From contig CAVUUV010000002.1 of assembly GCA_963744905.1 (NCBI GenBank), positions 62,001-126,000 on the forward strand: DNA of 64,000 nucleotides. The letters run 5' to 3'. Positions within the stretch are counted from its first letter, which is position 1; each line of letters begins with the position of its first letter. The position numbers and the translations under genes were made by a program. Positions 1 through 8,658 of this stretch are shown piece after piece. The notes beneath the pieces were generated by a model. The model did no database searches. It was given only the letters and a program-made list of their open reading frames with translations, and was not told the DNA's origin. Source of the DNA: DATFFO01 sp963744905 (lineage in GTDB: Bacteria > Actinomycetota > Acidimicrobiia > Spongiisociales > ZC4RG35).

Positions 1-225
1 GGCGTCCTTGACCTCGGCTCCGCTGTAGTAGTGGCCGATGATGTCGGTGTAGGTGTTCCCGTCCAGAGCCATCCCGTAGGCGCCGTACTGGGACATGCCC
101 ACACCGTGACCCCACCCTCCACCGTCGACGACGAAGTCGCCCTCGGCCGCCCAGGCGGGAGGGGCGATGAGTAAAGAGAGGGCCGCCAAAGCGACCAGGG
201 CGATGCGCAATTGCTTGGAACTCAT
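1..225 (-). CDS. SpoIID/LytB-domain exported protein, N-terminal fragment
   Basis: The gene runs off the left edge, so only the first 75 codons are present. The protein opens with a basic n-region and a hydrophobic stretch ending in an AWA signal-peptidase-like site at about residue 26. It continues with GGGWGHGVGMSQYGA, the hallmark of SpoIID/LytB proteins (amidase enhancers or wall-remodelling factors). In this family the motif is usually near the C-terminus of a long protein. Here it follows the signal peptide directly, so this is either a short standalone domain or a variant arrangement. The start is the ATG at 223-225. Family assignment is firm; function is inferred from the family. Confidence 0.75.
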   Translation of the reverse strand, partial: MSSKQLRIALVALAALSLLIAPPAWAAEGDFVVDGGGWGHGVGMSQYGAYGMALDGNTYTDIIGHYYSGAEVKDA

Positions 226-313
226 GTGCTGTACTCCCCCTGCCCCGAGGGAAGCCTAGGGCGATGCGCGCAGTTAGTCGGGGAAACCCGTCCTGGCGCC
301 ATCCCGAGAGAGC

Positions 314-2386
314 TCAGCCGGGCAGCCACGGCGCCGAACGGTGCAGAAACGCTGCCATCTGACCCCGGGTGACCGGATCGTCGGGACAGAAATGCTGATT
401 GGCGGGCGGATCACACCCCTTGGTGATCCCCGCCCCGGCCAGGGCACCGATATCCGCCTCGAACACCGAACCAGCCGTGTCTACGAAAGAACCGGCCGCC
501 GGAGCGAGATCCAAGGCCCGGGTCAGAAAGGCGGCCATCTGACCTCTCGTGACCGGATCGTCGGGACAGAAATGCTGATTGGCGGGCGGATCACACCCCT
601 TGGTGATCCCCGCCGCGGCTAAAGCACCGATATCCGCCGCGAACACCGAACCAGCCGTGTCCACGAAAGTGCTCGCCGCCGGAACGAGGTCCAGAGCCCG
701 GTTCAAGAAGGCGGCCATCTGGCCCCGGGTCACGGTGTCGTCGGGACAGAACCAGTCGTTGAACGGTGGGTTGCATCCCTTGGTGATGCCGGTGTCCGCC
801 AGCCACTCGATGTCGGCCACGAACACCGAGGCGTCGTCGTCGGCAAAGCGCCCCTCGTGCTGGTAGGGAATCGTGTCGGGAGGGCACTCGAAGTCGGCAG
901 GCAGGAACCAGGACTCGGCGGCGTAGCCGGCCAGGGGTGTGTTTCCGGCCCAGGCCCTGAACACGCCGTCGGGCGAGAGCACCTCCAGGTCGGGATGCCC
1001 GTCCCCGTCGTAGTCCTCGAAGCCGATGAGATCTCCCGATGCCAGACCCGGGGCCGCCACGGTCTCCGACACCTCGCCCGGGGCCGAAGCGCTCACGACC
1101 TGAATGGTGGACGAGTTGGTCCCCGCCGTAACCACCAACAGGTCCTCTCTTCCATCGACGTCACGATCGGCCGCCGCCAGGCGGGTGTCAGAGCCGAGCT
1201 GTGCCCCGGCCACGGTCCCGGTGGCGATCGCCTCGGTGAAGGAACTGGCCGCCGACCAGACCTGGACGTCCACACCGTCGGCGCCCGGGGAGACCGCCCA
1301 CAGGTCGTCGGACCCGTCCCCGTCGGCGTCACCGAACACCAGCCGGGCCGAAGCTGTGGCGGGAACCTGGGTGAGGAGATCGGAGCGGGTGGCGTAGCCA
1401 TCGGCCGCCGAGTACGAGTGCAGGGTCAGAAAACCCCCTGTGTCCTCTACGAACACCAGATCGGGCCGTGACGAGCCGGACAGGTCTGCCATGTAGACGT
1501 CGCCTTGAGGCGGATCGGCGATCCACCAGCGCCACACCCCGCAGTCTTCGAACCCACCTCGCGAAGTGGCCGCCTCCAGGACGGCGTCCTGTCCCCAGGA
1601 GCGAAGTTGAACCACGTCCGGCGCCCCGTCGCCGCTGACGTCGATGACGAATTGCCCTTCGCCGGGACCGAAGACGACGGCGTGCTCCGACCCGGTCCTC
1701 GACGTGTAGGCAGCGGAATCGGTCAGGGGCGAGATTGGAGCCGGAGGATTGCCGTATCCCGGGGTCCCGGCCGGACCCACCCAGGAGAAGTGCATGGCGT
1801 CTTTGACGCCCAGCCAGTGCCCGCCCCAGCACATCCCGGCGTCCTCCCAGGCCTTCACGAACCAGTCGGGCATGTCGGTGATCAGCTTGTTGTCGAGACG
1901 GTAGGGATTGCGGTTCGAGTTGATGTCGATGGCCGCTCCCAGGGCGTGGTAACTGATCCCGTCGTGCGACACACTGGTACGAGGGTTGTAGGCCGACGTG
2001 TAGGCGGCCCGGACCTGATAGTGCAGGCCCTTGGCGGCCGCAGCGGCGAGATTGGCCTCCACCTGGCGCAAGGCGGGCAGCAGCTTGCGGTTCACCTGAA
2101 CTCGGGCCCCGTCCGACATGGGCACAGTCCACCAAACCAGGTTGTTCCTGGCCGCACCCAGAGTCCGCCCGAACAGGGCTCCGGCCGGGCCTCGCACCGG
2201 CAGCGAAAGGGGCAGGGAGCCTCTGGTACCCGTGTGGGGCATGTAGAAGCGGGGGTAGCCACAACCGAACGATTCGGCCACCAACTCTGTGTCGGCCCGG
2301 GCGATCAGCGGACCTGAAACGATCGCCGTAACCAGAATCAGGGCCACCCCCAGACGAGCCACGCGACCTAGTGCTCCGCGTCGCAT
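314..2386 (-). CDS. Secreted M15 (VanY-type) peptidase with FG-GAP/VCBS repeats and three SLH-like repeats
   Basis: Predicted 690 aa. Residues 1-31 are a signal peptide; the start is the ATG at 2384-2386, because the upstream extension is out-of-frame-like sequence with no signal. Around residues 137-150 SYHALGAAIDIN matches the SxHxxGxAxD zinc site of M15 D-Ala-D-Ala carboxypeptidases, and DAMHFSW near 197 supplies the H-x-H-like second half. About residues 240-490 contain calcium-binding-type repeats such as GDADGDGSDDLW and EDYDGDGHPDLEV, which normally form a beta-propeller. Residues about 508-690 are three two-cysteine SLH-like repeats. It probably trims peptidoglycan stem peptides while held on the wall. 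Convergent or coupled neighbours are also SLH-tagged exoenzymes. Confidence 0.85.
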   Translation of the reverse strand: MRRGALGRVARLGVALILVTAIVSGPLIARADTELVAESFGCGYPRFYMPHTGTRGSLPLSLPVRGPAGALFGRTLGAARNNLVWWTVPMSDGARVQVNRKLLPALRQVEANLAAAAAKGLHYQVRAAYTSAYNPRTSVSHDGISYHALGAAIDINSNRNPYRLDNKLITDMPDWFVKAWEDAGMCWGGHWLGVKDAMHFSWVGPAGTPGYGNPPAPISPLTDSAAYTSRTGSEHAVVFGPGEGQFVIDVSGDGAPDVVQLRSWGQDAVLEAATSRGGFEDCGVWRWWIADPPQGDVYMADLSGSSRPDLVFVEDTGGFLTLHSYSAADGYATRSDLLTQVPATASARLVFGDADGDGSDDLWAVSPGADGVDVQVWSAASSFTEAIATGTVAGAQLGSDTRLAAADRDVDGREDLLVVTAGTNSSTIQVVSASAPGEVSETVAAPGLASGDLIGFEDYDGDGHPDLEVLSPDGVFRAWAGNTPLAGYAAESWFLPADFECPPDTIPYQHEGRFADDDASVFVADIEWLADTGITKGCNPPFNDWFCPDDTVTRGQMAAFLNRALDLVPAASTFVDTAGSVFAADIGALAAAGITKGCDPPANQHFCPDDPVTRGQMAAFLTRALDLAPAAGSFVDTAGSVFEADIGALAGAGITKGCDPPANQHFCPDDPVTRGQMAAFLHRSAPWLPG
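345..704. repeat. 180-bp tandem repeat encoding the last SLH-like modules of the M15 protein
   Basis: The stretches at about 361-434 and 541-614 are nearly identical at the nucleotide level with an exact 180-bp (60-codon) offset. The next copy, from about 721, is clearly more diverged. This indicates a recent tandem duplication or gene conversion of one 60-aa module inside the gene. Confidence 0.75.
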
Positions 2387-2408
2387 ATATGGGGCGGGGT
2401 ACTTAGCG

Positions 2409-4115
2409 TCACTTGGCCTCGAGCCGGTAGACGATCCCCTGACCCGACACCACCAGCATCTCGTCGAACCCGTCCACGCCGAACGACCAGAACGCCGGGA
2501 CCTTTCCCAGCCGTGACGTCCAGTCCTGGGAATCGTCGGCCTTCGACCCGTCCCAGGTGCGGAAACTGCGGATGAAGCCGGAGCACAGGTCACCGTAGAA
2601 GTAATGACCGTCCAGCCAGGGAAGCTCCGAGCCCCGATAGACGATGCCGCCCGTGATCGAACATGCTCCGCCGTCGTGACCGTATTCGACGAGGGGGAAC
2701 TGCATGGCCGCCGTGGCACAGGAAGGATCCGCGTCGTTCAGGTTGCAGGTCGAGCCCTCGAAGCGAGACCAGCCGTAGTTGACGAGAGGGCGGTCGATAG
2801 GCACCACGTCGACCTCCTCACGGGCGTCCTGGCCCACGTCGGCCACGTACAGGAGGCCCCGGTCGATCCAGATGCGCCACGGATTACGCAATCCGAGTGC
2901 CCAGATCTCGTCCCGGCCCGGTCCCCCGACGAAGGGGTTGTCGCCCGGGCTTGAGTAGGGAACGTTGTCGATGTCTATCCGCAGGAGAGACCCGAGCAGC
3001 GTGTCCCGGTTCTGGGCATTGCCGAACGTGTCGTTGCTTCCACCCCCGTCGCCCACCGCCACCATCAGGTAGCCGTCGGGGGTGAAGAGAAGATGACCCC
3101 CGTTGTGGTTCGTGGCCGGCTCGGGAATGGTCAGGATCCGGGTCTCGGCCGGGTCGAGACGGTCGGGATTGCTGCTGAGATGGAACGACGAGATCCGTGA
3201 CTCGAGCGAACCGTTGTCGTTCTGGTGCGAGTAGTAGACGAACACCCGGTCGTCGGTGGGGAAATCGGGATGGAAGGCCATCGACAACAGCCCCATCTCG
3301 CCCCGGTTCTCGACCCGGTCCGAAATGTCCAGGAACGGCGTGGGGAGGACCTTCCCGGCCACGACCACCTTGATAGTGCCGCCCTTTTCCACCACGAAGA
3401 TGCGATCGTCGCCGGGCGGAGCCACGGCGTAGGTCGGCTGGGTGAATCCCGAGGCGACCTGGCGCAGGGTCACCTCGGGCCGAGGGGGAACGTCGGGTGT
3501 GGGGAGTTTTTCGGCCCGGGCCAGGAAACTGGCCATCTGCTGGCGGGTGACGGGGTCGGTGGGGCAGAAGCGGTCGTTGGTGGGGGGATTGCATCCTTTG
3601 GTGACCCCGGCCGAGGCGAGGGCATCGATGTCGGCCTCGAACACCGATCCGTCATCATCGGTGAAGACGTCCTGCTCGGTGGCGACGTAGTCATAGGCCC
3701 GGGTCAGGAAGGCGGCCATCTCCCCCCGGGTGATGGTCCGGCTGGGACAGAACCGGTCGTTGTCGGGTGGGTTGCAGCCCTTGGTGATTCCGGCGGCGGC
3801 GATGGCATTGATGTCGTCCTGGAACACCGAGACGGCGTCGTCGATGAAGGCGTCGGGCCCGGCGGGAAGGCCCAGCGCCCGGTTGAGGAAGGCGGCCATC
3901 TCGCCCCGGGTCACGGCCCGCGTCGGGCAGAATTCGTCTCCCCAGGGCGGGTTGCAGCCCCGGGTGATATCGGCGGCGGCGATGGCTTCGATGTCAGGCT
4001 CGTGGACCGAACCGTCGTCGTCGACGAAGGTTCCCCCCGGAGGCAGCGCGCCCCAGGCAGGAAGCGCCACAGCCAGGATCAGAAGCGTGAACATGACGCC
4101 GGAGCGGAATCTCAC
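2409..4115 (-). CDS. Secreted PQQ-dependent sugar (sorbosone/glucose) dehydrogenase-like protein with N-terminal SLH-like triplet
   Basis: 568 aa. A signal peptide (residues 1-23) is followed by three SLH-like repeats at about 28-205 and then a six-bladed soluble glucose dehydrogenase (GSDH) domain at 210-568. Diagnostic stretches are GLLSMAFHPDF, NHNGGHLLFTPDG, RNPWRIWID and VNYGWSRFEG. Family members oxidise aldoses or sorbosone at the cell surface using PQQ; substrate cannot be read from sequence. The SLH triplet is N-terminal here, unlike its neighbours where it is C-terminal. The GTG at 4113-4115 is chosen as start because a TAGGCT box lies 7 nt upstream, consistent with a leaderless transcript. 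It ends 22 nt before the M15 start, on the same strand. Confidence 0.85.
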   Translation of the reverse strand: MRFRSGVMFTLLILAVALPAWGALPPGGTFVDDDGSVHEPDIEAIAAADITRGCNPPWGDEFCPTRAVTRGEMAAFLNRALGLPAGPDAFIDDAVSVFQDDINAIAAAGITKGCNPPDNDRFCPSRTITRGEMAAFLTRAYDYVATEQDVFTDDDGSVFEADIDALASAGVTKGCNPPTNDRFCPTDPVTRQQMASFLARAEKLPTPDVPPRPEVTLRQVASGFTQPTYAVAPPGDDRIFVVEKGGTIKVVVAGKVLPTPFLDISDRVENRGEMGLLSMAFHPDFPTDDRVFVYYSHQNDNGSLESRISSFHLSSNPDRLDPAETRILTIPEPATNHNGGHLLFTPDGYLMVAVGDGGGSNDTFGNAQNRDTLLGSLLRIDIDNVPYSSPGDNPFVGGPGRDEIWALGLRNPWRIWIDRGLLYVADVGQDAREEVDVVPIDRPLVNYGWSRFEGSTCNLNDADPSCATAAMQFPLVEYGHDGGACSITGGIVYRGSELPWLDGHYFYGDLCSGFIRSFRTWDGSKADDSQDWTSRLGKVPAFWSFGVDGFDEMLVVSGQGIVYRLEAK

Positions 4116-4122
4116 CGGCGAC

Positions 4123-4128
4123 AGCCTA
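4123..4128 (-). promoter_or_regulatory. Probable leaderless -10 box (TAGGCT)
   Basis: On the minus strand TAGGCT ends 7 nt before the GTG of the sugar dehydrogenase gene, placing the expected transcription start at or next to the start codon. Confidence 0.45.
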
Positions 4129-4170
4129 CGCCGGCCACACCCGTAGATGCCAAACAGAGCCCGGCCGAGA

Positions 4171-5156
4171 TCAGTGCTCGAGCGCCCGGACCAGGAAGGC
4201 GGCCATCTGCCCCCTGGTCACGTTGTCATTGGGGCAGAACTGGGTCGAGGTGCATCCCGTGGTGATGCCGGCCGCGGCCAGAGAGTCGATGGAGCCCTCG
4301 GACTGAAGTCCCCCCGTGTCGGTGAAGCCGGCCGAATGGCCTTGGGCAGCCCGAGGACCCGGGTCGAGGAAGATGGCCATCTCGCCCTGGTGATATCCCT
4401 GATCCGGGCAGAAGTGATCCCCTGGAGCAACCCTGCGTTAGTCCGGCGGCCGCCAGAGCGTTGATGTCGGCTTCGAAGACGGAGCCGTCGTCGTCGCCGA
4501 AGAAGTCGTTCTCGTGCCCGGGATGTCGAAGGCACGAACCAGCATCGCCGCCATCTCACCACGGGTCAGCGGCCGGGTTGGGCAGTAACTGGTCGAGCGC
4601 CACAACCGTTGGTGATGCCCATGTTGTAGAGGGTGATGATGTCGTTCTCGAACACAGAGCTGTCGTCGTCCCAGAAGGGCGGCGTGTACTGGCCGGGCAG
4701 CGGGTAGATGGCGTCCATGAACACCTCGGACACGTACGGGATGCCACCCTTCCAGACCACGCCAACCCCGACCCCATCGAAGTCGGGATTGAGAATGTTC
4801 GCTCTGTGCCCGGATGAGTTCATGAACGCCTGGTGGAGCGAGTCGATGTCTCCGCCCATGCCGACGTTCTCGCCCAACACGTACCAGTCGGTGGTGATGT
4901 CGCCCAGATCGGGATTGTGGAAGATCTTCCCGGCATCGGCCATGCGAGCGGCCTGCTCCTCGGCGCCCACCATGAGATCCGGGACCACGACCAGCGGGGA
5001 GATGCCCCTCGCCGATCTCTCCGCATTGATCAAGTCGACGAGCCTCTGCTCGTCCGCGGAGGTAGCGGCCTGGGCCGCCACCATGCTCGAAGCGAGAAAG
5101 GTGGCTACCAGGAGCACGACCACCGAAATCCTGCCAGCGCGACTACTCAGATGCAC
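4171..5156 (-). pseudogene. Secreted CAP/SCP (PR-1-like) protein with SLH-like repeats, multiply frameshifted
   Basis: The first about 185 residues are intact: signal peptide, then a CAP domain with LVDLINAERSARG, ENVGMGGDIDSLHQAFMNSS and HRANILNPDFDGVGVGV. The downstream SLH-like triplet can only be read by changing frame near 4595, 4530 and 4425, with a compensating pair near 4370. All three repeats are recognisable when frames are joined, ending AAFLVRALEH. The start is a GTG at 5154-5156. CAP proteins of this type are secreted and of uncertain activity. Either a decaying gene or a cluster of indel errors. It is divergent from the subtilase gene. Confidence 0.75.
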
Positions 5157-5262
5157 ATGTAACTAATCGTCCGTCCGTTCACCGCCCTTGAGAGGTTCCG
5201 GCACCCCTGATATCACCGGATCAGGCAGGCAGGCCAACAGTCGACTAGGTCCAGACCCCGAA

Positions 5263-5268
5263 TACGCT
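5263..5268 (+). promoter_or_regulatory. Probable leaderless -10 box (TACGCT)
   Basis: TACGCT ends 6 nt before the GTG at 5275. It sits just ahead of the signal peptide and so supports that start over the longer reading from 5188. Confidence 0.45.
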
Positions 5269-5274
5269 TGCGAG

Positions 5275-6927
5275 GTGCTTCCCTGGCTCCTGCTCGCCTT
5301 CCTCCTGTCTCCCACTGGCAGCACGACGGTTTTAGTCCGCCAGCCTCCATCGGTCAACACGGAGCACGCAACCTCGTCGGTTCTTGGCTGGCGAAGGGCT
5401 CCCGCCGGCCGGGTCGAGCCTGGAGATCAATGGGTCCCGGACGCCCGCCTGGACCTCCTCGGCCCCGACCCTTCGACGGAGCCACTGTCCGACGAAGAGT
5501 GGGCCCTGGACACCCTCCGGGTGAAACGCGCGTGGCGGGAGACCACAGGCAACCCAGGCGTCGTTATCGCCCTCGTAGACAGCGGCATCGAGATGTCCCA
5601 CCCCGATCTTCGGGACCGCCTCTACACCAACCCCGGGGAAATCGCCGGCAACGGGATCGACGACGACGGCAACGGTCTGGTCGACGATATTCACGGCTGG
5701 GACATCGTCGACGACGACAACGACCCCGGCGATCCCACGGTGGGCCACGGCACCGAGGTGGCGGGAGTGGCGCTGGCGTCGCTGAACGGGATCGGGGTGG
5801 TTGGCATTGCTCCGACCGCCACACTGCTGCCGATCCGGGCCTGTACGAACAGTTGCGGTCTATTCGATGTCGCCTGGGGGATCGTCTACGCCGTCGACTC
5901 GGGGGCAGACATAATCAACCTTTCCCTGGGAGGGTTCGCCCAGCCCGGTCCCCTCAGCGATGCCCTCGACTACGCCCAGAGCAAGGGGGTCCTGGTGGTG
6001 GCGGCGGCCGGCAACACGGCCACGGATGTGGACGGCCAGCAGTTCGTTCCGGCCAGCCTGCCCAACCCGAACATGGTGACGGTGGCAGCCACCGACCGCA
6101 CCGATCGCCTCTGGGACGGCTCCAACACTGGGAAGACGACCATCGACGTCGGAGCCCCCGGTGTAGAGATCGCCACCACCACCCTGTCGAGCCTGGGCTC
6201 GTTCGGATCGGTGACCGGAACCTCCTTCTCGGCGGCGCAGGTCTCGGGAACGGCCGCCTTGATGCTGTCGGTCAACCCGGCCCTGGCTCCCGAGGAGCTG
6301 ATCCAGCGTCTGGGCACCCACGGTGCCCCGCTCCCCGATCTGGTGTCGAACACCGTCTACGGGACGCGAATCCAGGCTGACCTGGCCGTCATGGCCGCCC
6401 GGTTCGAGGACAGTCACATCTCGATCTTCGACCGCGACATCGTGTGGCTGGCCGCGGAGGGAATCACCAAGGGCTGCAACCCACCGGCCAACACGATGTT
6501 CTGCCCTCAGCTCGATGTGAGCCGGGCGCAGATGGCGGCGTTCCTGACCCGGGCCTTCGATTACACGGTGGACCAGCCCAATGCATTCCTCGATGACGAC
6601 CTTTCCATTTTCGAATCCGATATCGACGCCCTGGCGTCGGCCGGGGTCACCAAAGGATGCAACCCGCCCACCAACGACCGCTTCTGCCCAAACTCCAACG
6701 TCACCAGGGGTGAGATGGCTGCCTTCCTGGTCAGGGCCCTCGGGCTTCCACCCGGCCCGGACGCCTTCACCGACGACGACGGCTCACAGTTCGAACCCGC
6801 CATCGATGCACTGGCCGGGGCAGGAATAACCAAGGGATGCAACCCTCCGCTCAACGACCGCTTCTGTCCCGGCTCACCACTCACCCGGGGGGAGATGGCC
6901 GCCTTGCTCCACCGGGCCCTGGGCTGA
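5275..6927 (+). CDS. Secreted subtilisin-like (S8) serine peptidase with three SLH-like repeats
   Basis: 550 aa from a GTG start that begins directly with a hydrophobic signal (VLPWLLLAFLLSPTG). The catalytic triad is visible: Asp in IALVDSGIEMSHPDL near residue 101, His in VGHGTEVAGVAL near 158, and Ser in GTSFSAAQVSGTAALM near 317. The oxyanion region VVAAAGN is also present. The spacer GNGIDDDGNGLVDD may bind calcium. Residues about 375-550 hold three SLH-like repeats, each with the paired cysteines (GCNPP...FCP). It is expected to be an extracellular protease held on the envelope. No obvious pro-domain is seen between signal and catalytic domain beyond about 60 residues. Confidence 0.9.
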   Translation: MLPWLLLAFLLSPTGSTTVLVRQPPSVNTEHATSSVLGWRRAPAGRVEPGDQWVPDARLDLLGPDPSTEPLSDEEWALDTLRVKRAWRETTGNPGVVIALVDSGIEMSHPDLRDRLYTNPGEIAGNGIDDDGNGLVDDIHGWDIVDDDNDPGDPTVGHGTEVAGVALASLNGIGVVGIAPTATLLPIRACTNSCGLFDVAWGIVYAVDSGADIINLSLGGFAQPGPLSDALDYAQSKGVLVVAAAGNTATDVDGQQFVPASLPNPNMVTVAATDRTDRLWDGSNTGKTTIDVGAPGVEIATTTLSSLGSFGSVTGTSFSAAQVSGTAALMLSVNPALAPEELIQRLGTHGAPLPDLVSNTVYGTRIQADLAVMAARFEDSHISIFDRDIVWLAAEGITKGCNPPANTMFCPQLDVSRAQMAAFLTRAFDYTVDQPNAFLDDDLSIFESDIDALASAGVTKGCNPPTNDRFCPNSNVTRGEMAAFLVRALGLPPGPDAFTDDDGSQFEPAIDALAGAGITKGCNPPLNDRFCPGSPLTRGEMAALLHRALG

Positions 6928-6974
6928 TCCCCTCCCGCTCGGACCCGGCACCGCCAGGACCGACGCCGCCCGGG

Positions 6975-6980
6975 TAGTCT
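6975..6980 (+). promoter_or_regulatory. Probable leaderless -10 box (TAGTCT)
   Basis: TAGTCT lies 10 nt upstream of the GTG at 6991, the first gene of the glycan locus. Confidence 0.4.
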
Positions 6981-6990
6981 GCCCAGCGCC

Positions 6991-8601
6991 GTGCGTGTCA
7001 CACTCATGAGTGGCCGGAGCGACCTCTCGCCGCGCAGTACCGCCCTGCTCAATTCCCTGGCGGCGGCCGGACACGAGGTCACGGTCGCCCAGGTCACCAC
7101 CTCGCGCCTGGGACGGCCGCGGCTCAAGGCAACCCACACCTGGACCACGTCGGGCCCCCGGCCACCTCCCCGGGCCCGGCTCCGACCACAGATTCTGTAT
7201 CCATCCAACTCGAAGACTGTCGACGTGGCCGACGACCTGGCCGGCTCTGTCGACGCCTGGGTGGCACGACGCCCCGATTGGCCCTGGCCGAACCGGGACC
7301 TCATCGACGCCGCTCCGGCCCGTCCGGAGCTGTCCGTGCCCGCCGGAATGAAGCCCCCGGAGAAGGAGCCGTGGGCCCAGCACGAGGGTCCTGCTCCGGC
7401 CGGCCGCCACCGCGGTCGAAGGGTCGTCCTCTGCTACCGGCCCACACCGGCCACACCGGCCCGCTATCTGGGTGCGGCCCTGATGAGGGCCGGCGTCGAC
7501 GTGGTCGCCATCGACAGGGTGGACTTCGGTGACATCGGGCCCGCCGATGCAGTGGTGATCGTGGAGAGCCCCAGCCCGCCGATCGAGCTGAGAGGCGAGA
7601 ACCAGGGAATCCCCGTCATCTACTGGGCCCATCACGGGGAGCACCATCTCGAGGCCAACATCCGCCTGGCCAATCGCTACGGGACAGATCTGGTGCTCCT
7701 GGCGCATAGCTGGCATCTGGCAGCACGATTCGACCGCCGGGTGGAGCGGTTCCCGTTCGGAGTGGAGGTCGGCGCAGGCGAAGGCACCAAACCCTTCGCC
7801 GAGCGTGAGTGGGACCTGGCTTTCGTCGGCTCGACCGAGGGTACGGCCTATTCCCGGCGGAGGCTCCTTCTCGACCAGGCCCGCCAGGGTTTGGACCGTG
7901 TGGCGATCGAATCCGGGGTACCCCCTTCCCGGATTCCTGCCCTGTACGGGGATGCCCGTTCAGTCCTCAACGACGGCGGTACCCGCCACCTCCCCATCCC
8001 CATGCGGGCCTTCGAAACCGCCGGTGCCGGGGCGCTCCTGGTCACCGGGCCGGCCCCCGGCCTCGATCTCATACTCGGAGAGGACTATGTGCCCGTCGGC
8101 GAACCGGGCCTCGATGCCATGGCGCTTCGGAGCACGCTCGCGGACGGATCCGGAGAGGCGCTGGCCAGGGACGGCCGGGGACGGGCCATGGCGGCCCACA
8201 CCTACGACCACCGGGTCGATCTTCTGCTGCGTCTGGTCTCCGAGGTGCAGCACTCCCATCAGCCCGATCCTGCGCCCACCGAGCCATTGGCACGATTCCT
8301 CTTCGATCACCCCTACGGCCAGCGCATCTTCGACACCACAGGAAGGGTCCATGCGCCCGACCGGGAGGTGTGGACGCCGGACAACCTCGGCTGGGATCCC
8401 GGTTCCGAGACCTTCGACACCGTCGTACTCGATCCAGGCTTCGCCCCCTCCCATCCCAAGGCGGCGCGCCGTTTTGTGGTGGGCTTCGGAATCGACCCCG
8501 AGTTGCTGGGCGTGCCGATCCGTTCAGCTCACAGGATCGGCGACCTGACCGTCGTCGACGTGGGCGGCCCCGGGTACGACGTCGACACGGTCGGCGTCTG
8601 A
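6991..8601 (+). CDS. CgeB-like glycosyltransferase (GT-B fold)
   Basis: 536 aa, cytosolic by appearance. The N-terminal part starts like a GT-B Rossmann domain (VTLMSG...LLNSLAAAGHEVTV). The region from about residue 140 resembles CgeB/glycosyl-transferases-group-1 proteins: YWAHHGEHHLEANIRLANRYGTDL, a pigment-like LAFVGSTEG segment, GDARSVLNDGG, and PMRAFETAGAGALLVTG. This last stretch is the donor-binding element shared with the CgeB modules at 33200-35054. The last about 110 residues are unassigned. It heads a run of co-oriented glycan genes. Sugar specificity is unknown. Confidence 0.65.
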   Translation: MRVTLMSGRSDLSPRSTALLNSLAAAGHEVTVAQVTTSRLGRPRLKATHTWTTSGPRPPPRARLRPQILYPSNSKTVDVADDLAGSVDAWVARRPDWPWPNRDLIDAAPARPELSVPAGMKPPEKEPWAQHEGPAPAGRHRGRRVVLCYRPTPATPARYLGAALMRAGVDVVAIDRVDFGDIGPADAVVIVESPSPPIELRGENQGIPVIYWAHHGEHHLEANIRLANRYGTDLVLLAHSWHLAARFDRRVERFPFGVEVGAGEGTKPFAEREWDLAFVGSTEGTAYSRRRLLLDQARQGLDRVAIESGVPPSRIPALYGDARSVLNDGGTRHLPIPMRAFETAGAGALLVTGPAPGLDLILGEDYVPVGEPGLDAMALRSTLADGSGEALARDGRGRAMAAHTYDHRVDLLLRLVSEVQHSHQPDPAPTEPLARFLFDHPYGQRIFDTTGRVHAPDREVWTPDNLGWDPGSETFDTVVLDPGFAPSHPKAARRFVVGFGIDPELLGVPIRSAHRIGDLTVVDVGGPGYDVDTVGV

Positions 8602-8643
8602 CACAGGAAAGCACGGACGAAGCCGCCTGCGGTGGCGGCCTCC

Positions 8644-8649
8644 TAAGCT
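8644..8649 (+). promoter_or_regulatory. Probable leaderless -10 box (TAAGCT)
   Basis: TAAGCT ends 9 nt before the ATG at 8659, suggesting a separate promoter for the GT2-pyruvyltransferase gene. Confidence 0.4.
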
Positions 8650-8658
8650 GACCCGGGC

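Noticed and set aside
314..2719. 801-aa reading of the M15 gene from 2719
   Set aside because: The first 111 residues overlap the upstream dehydrogenase gene in another frame and lack a signal peptide; the ATG at 2386 begins directly with one.
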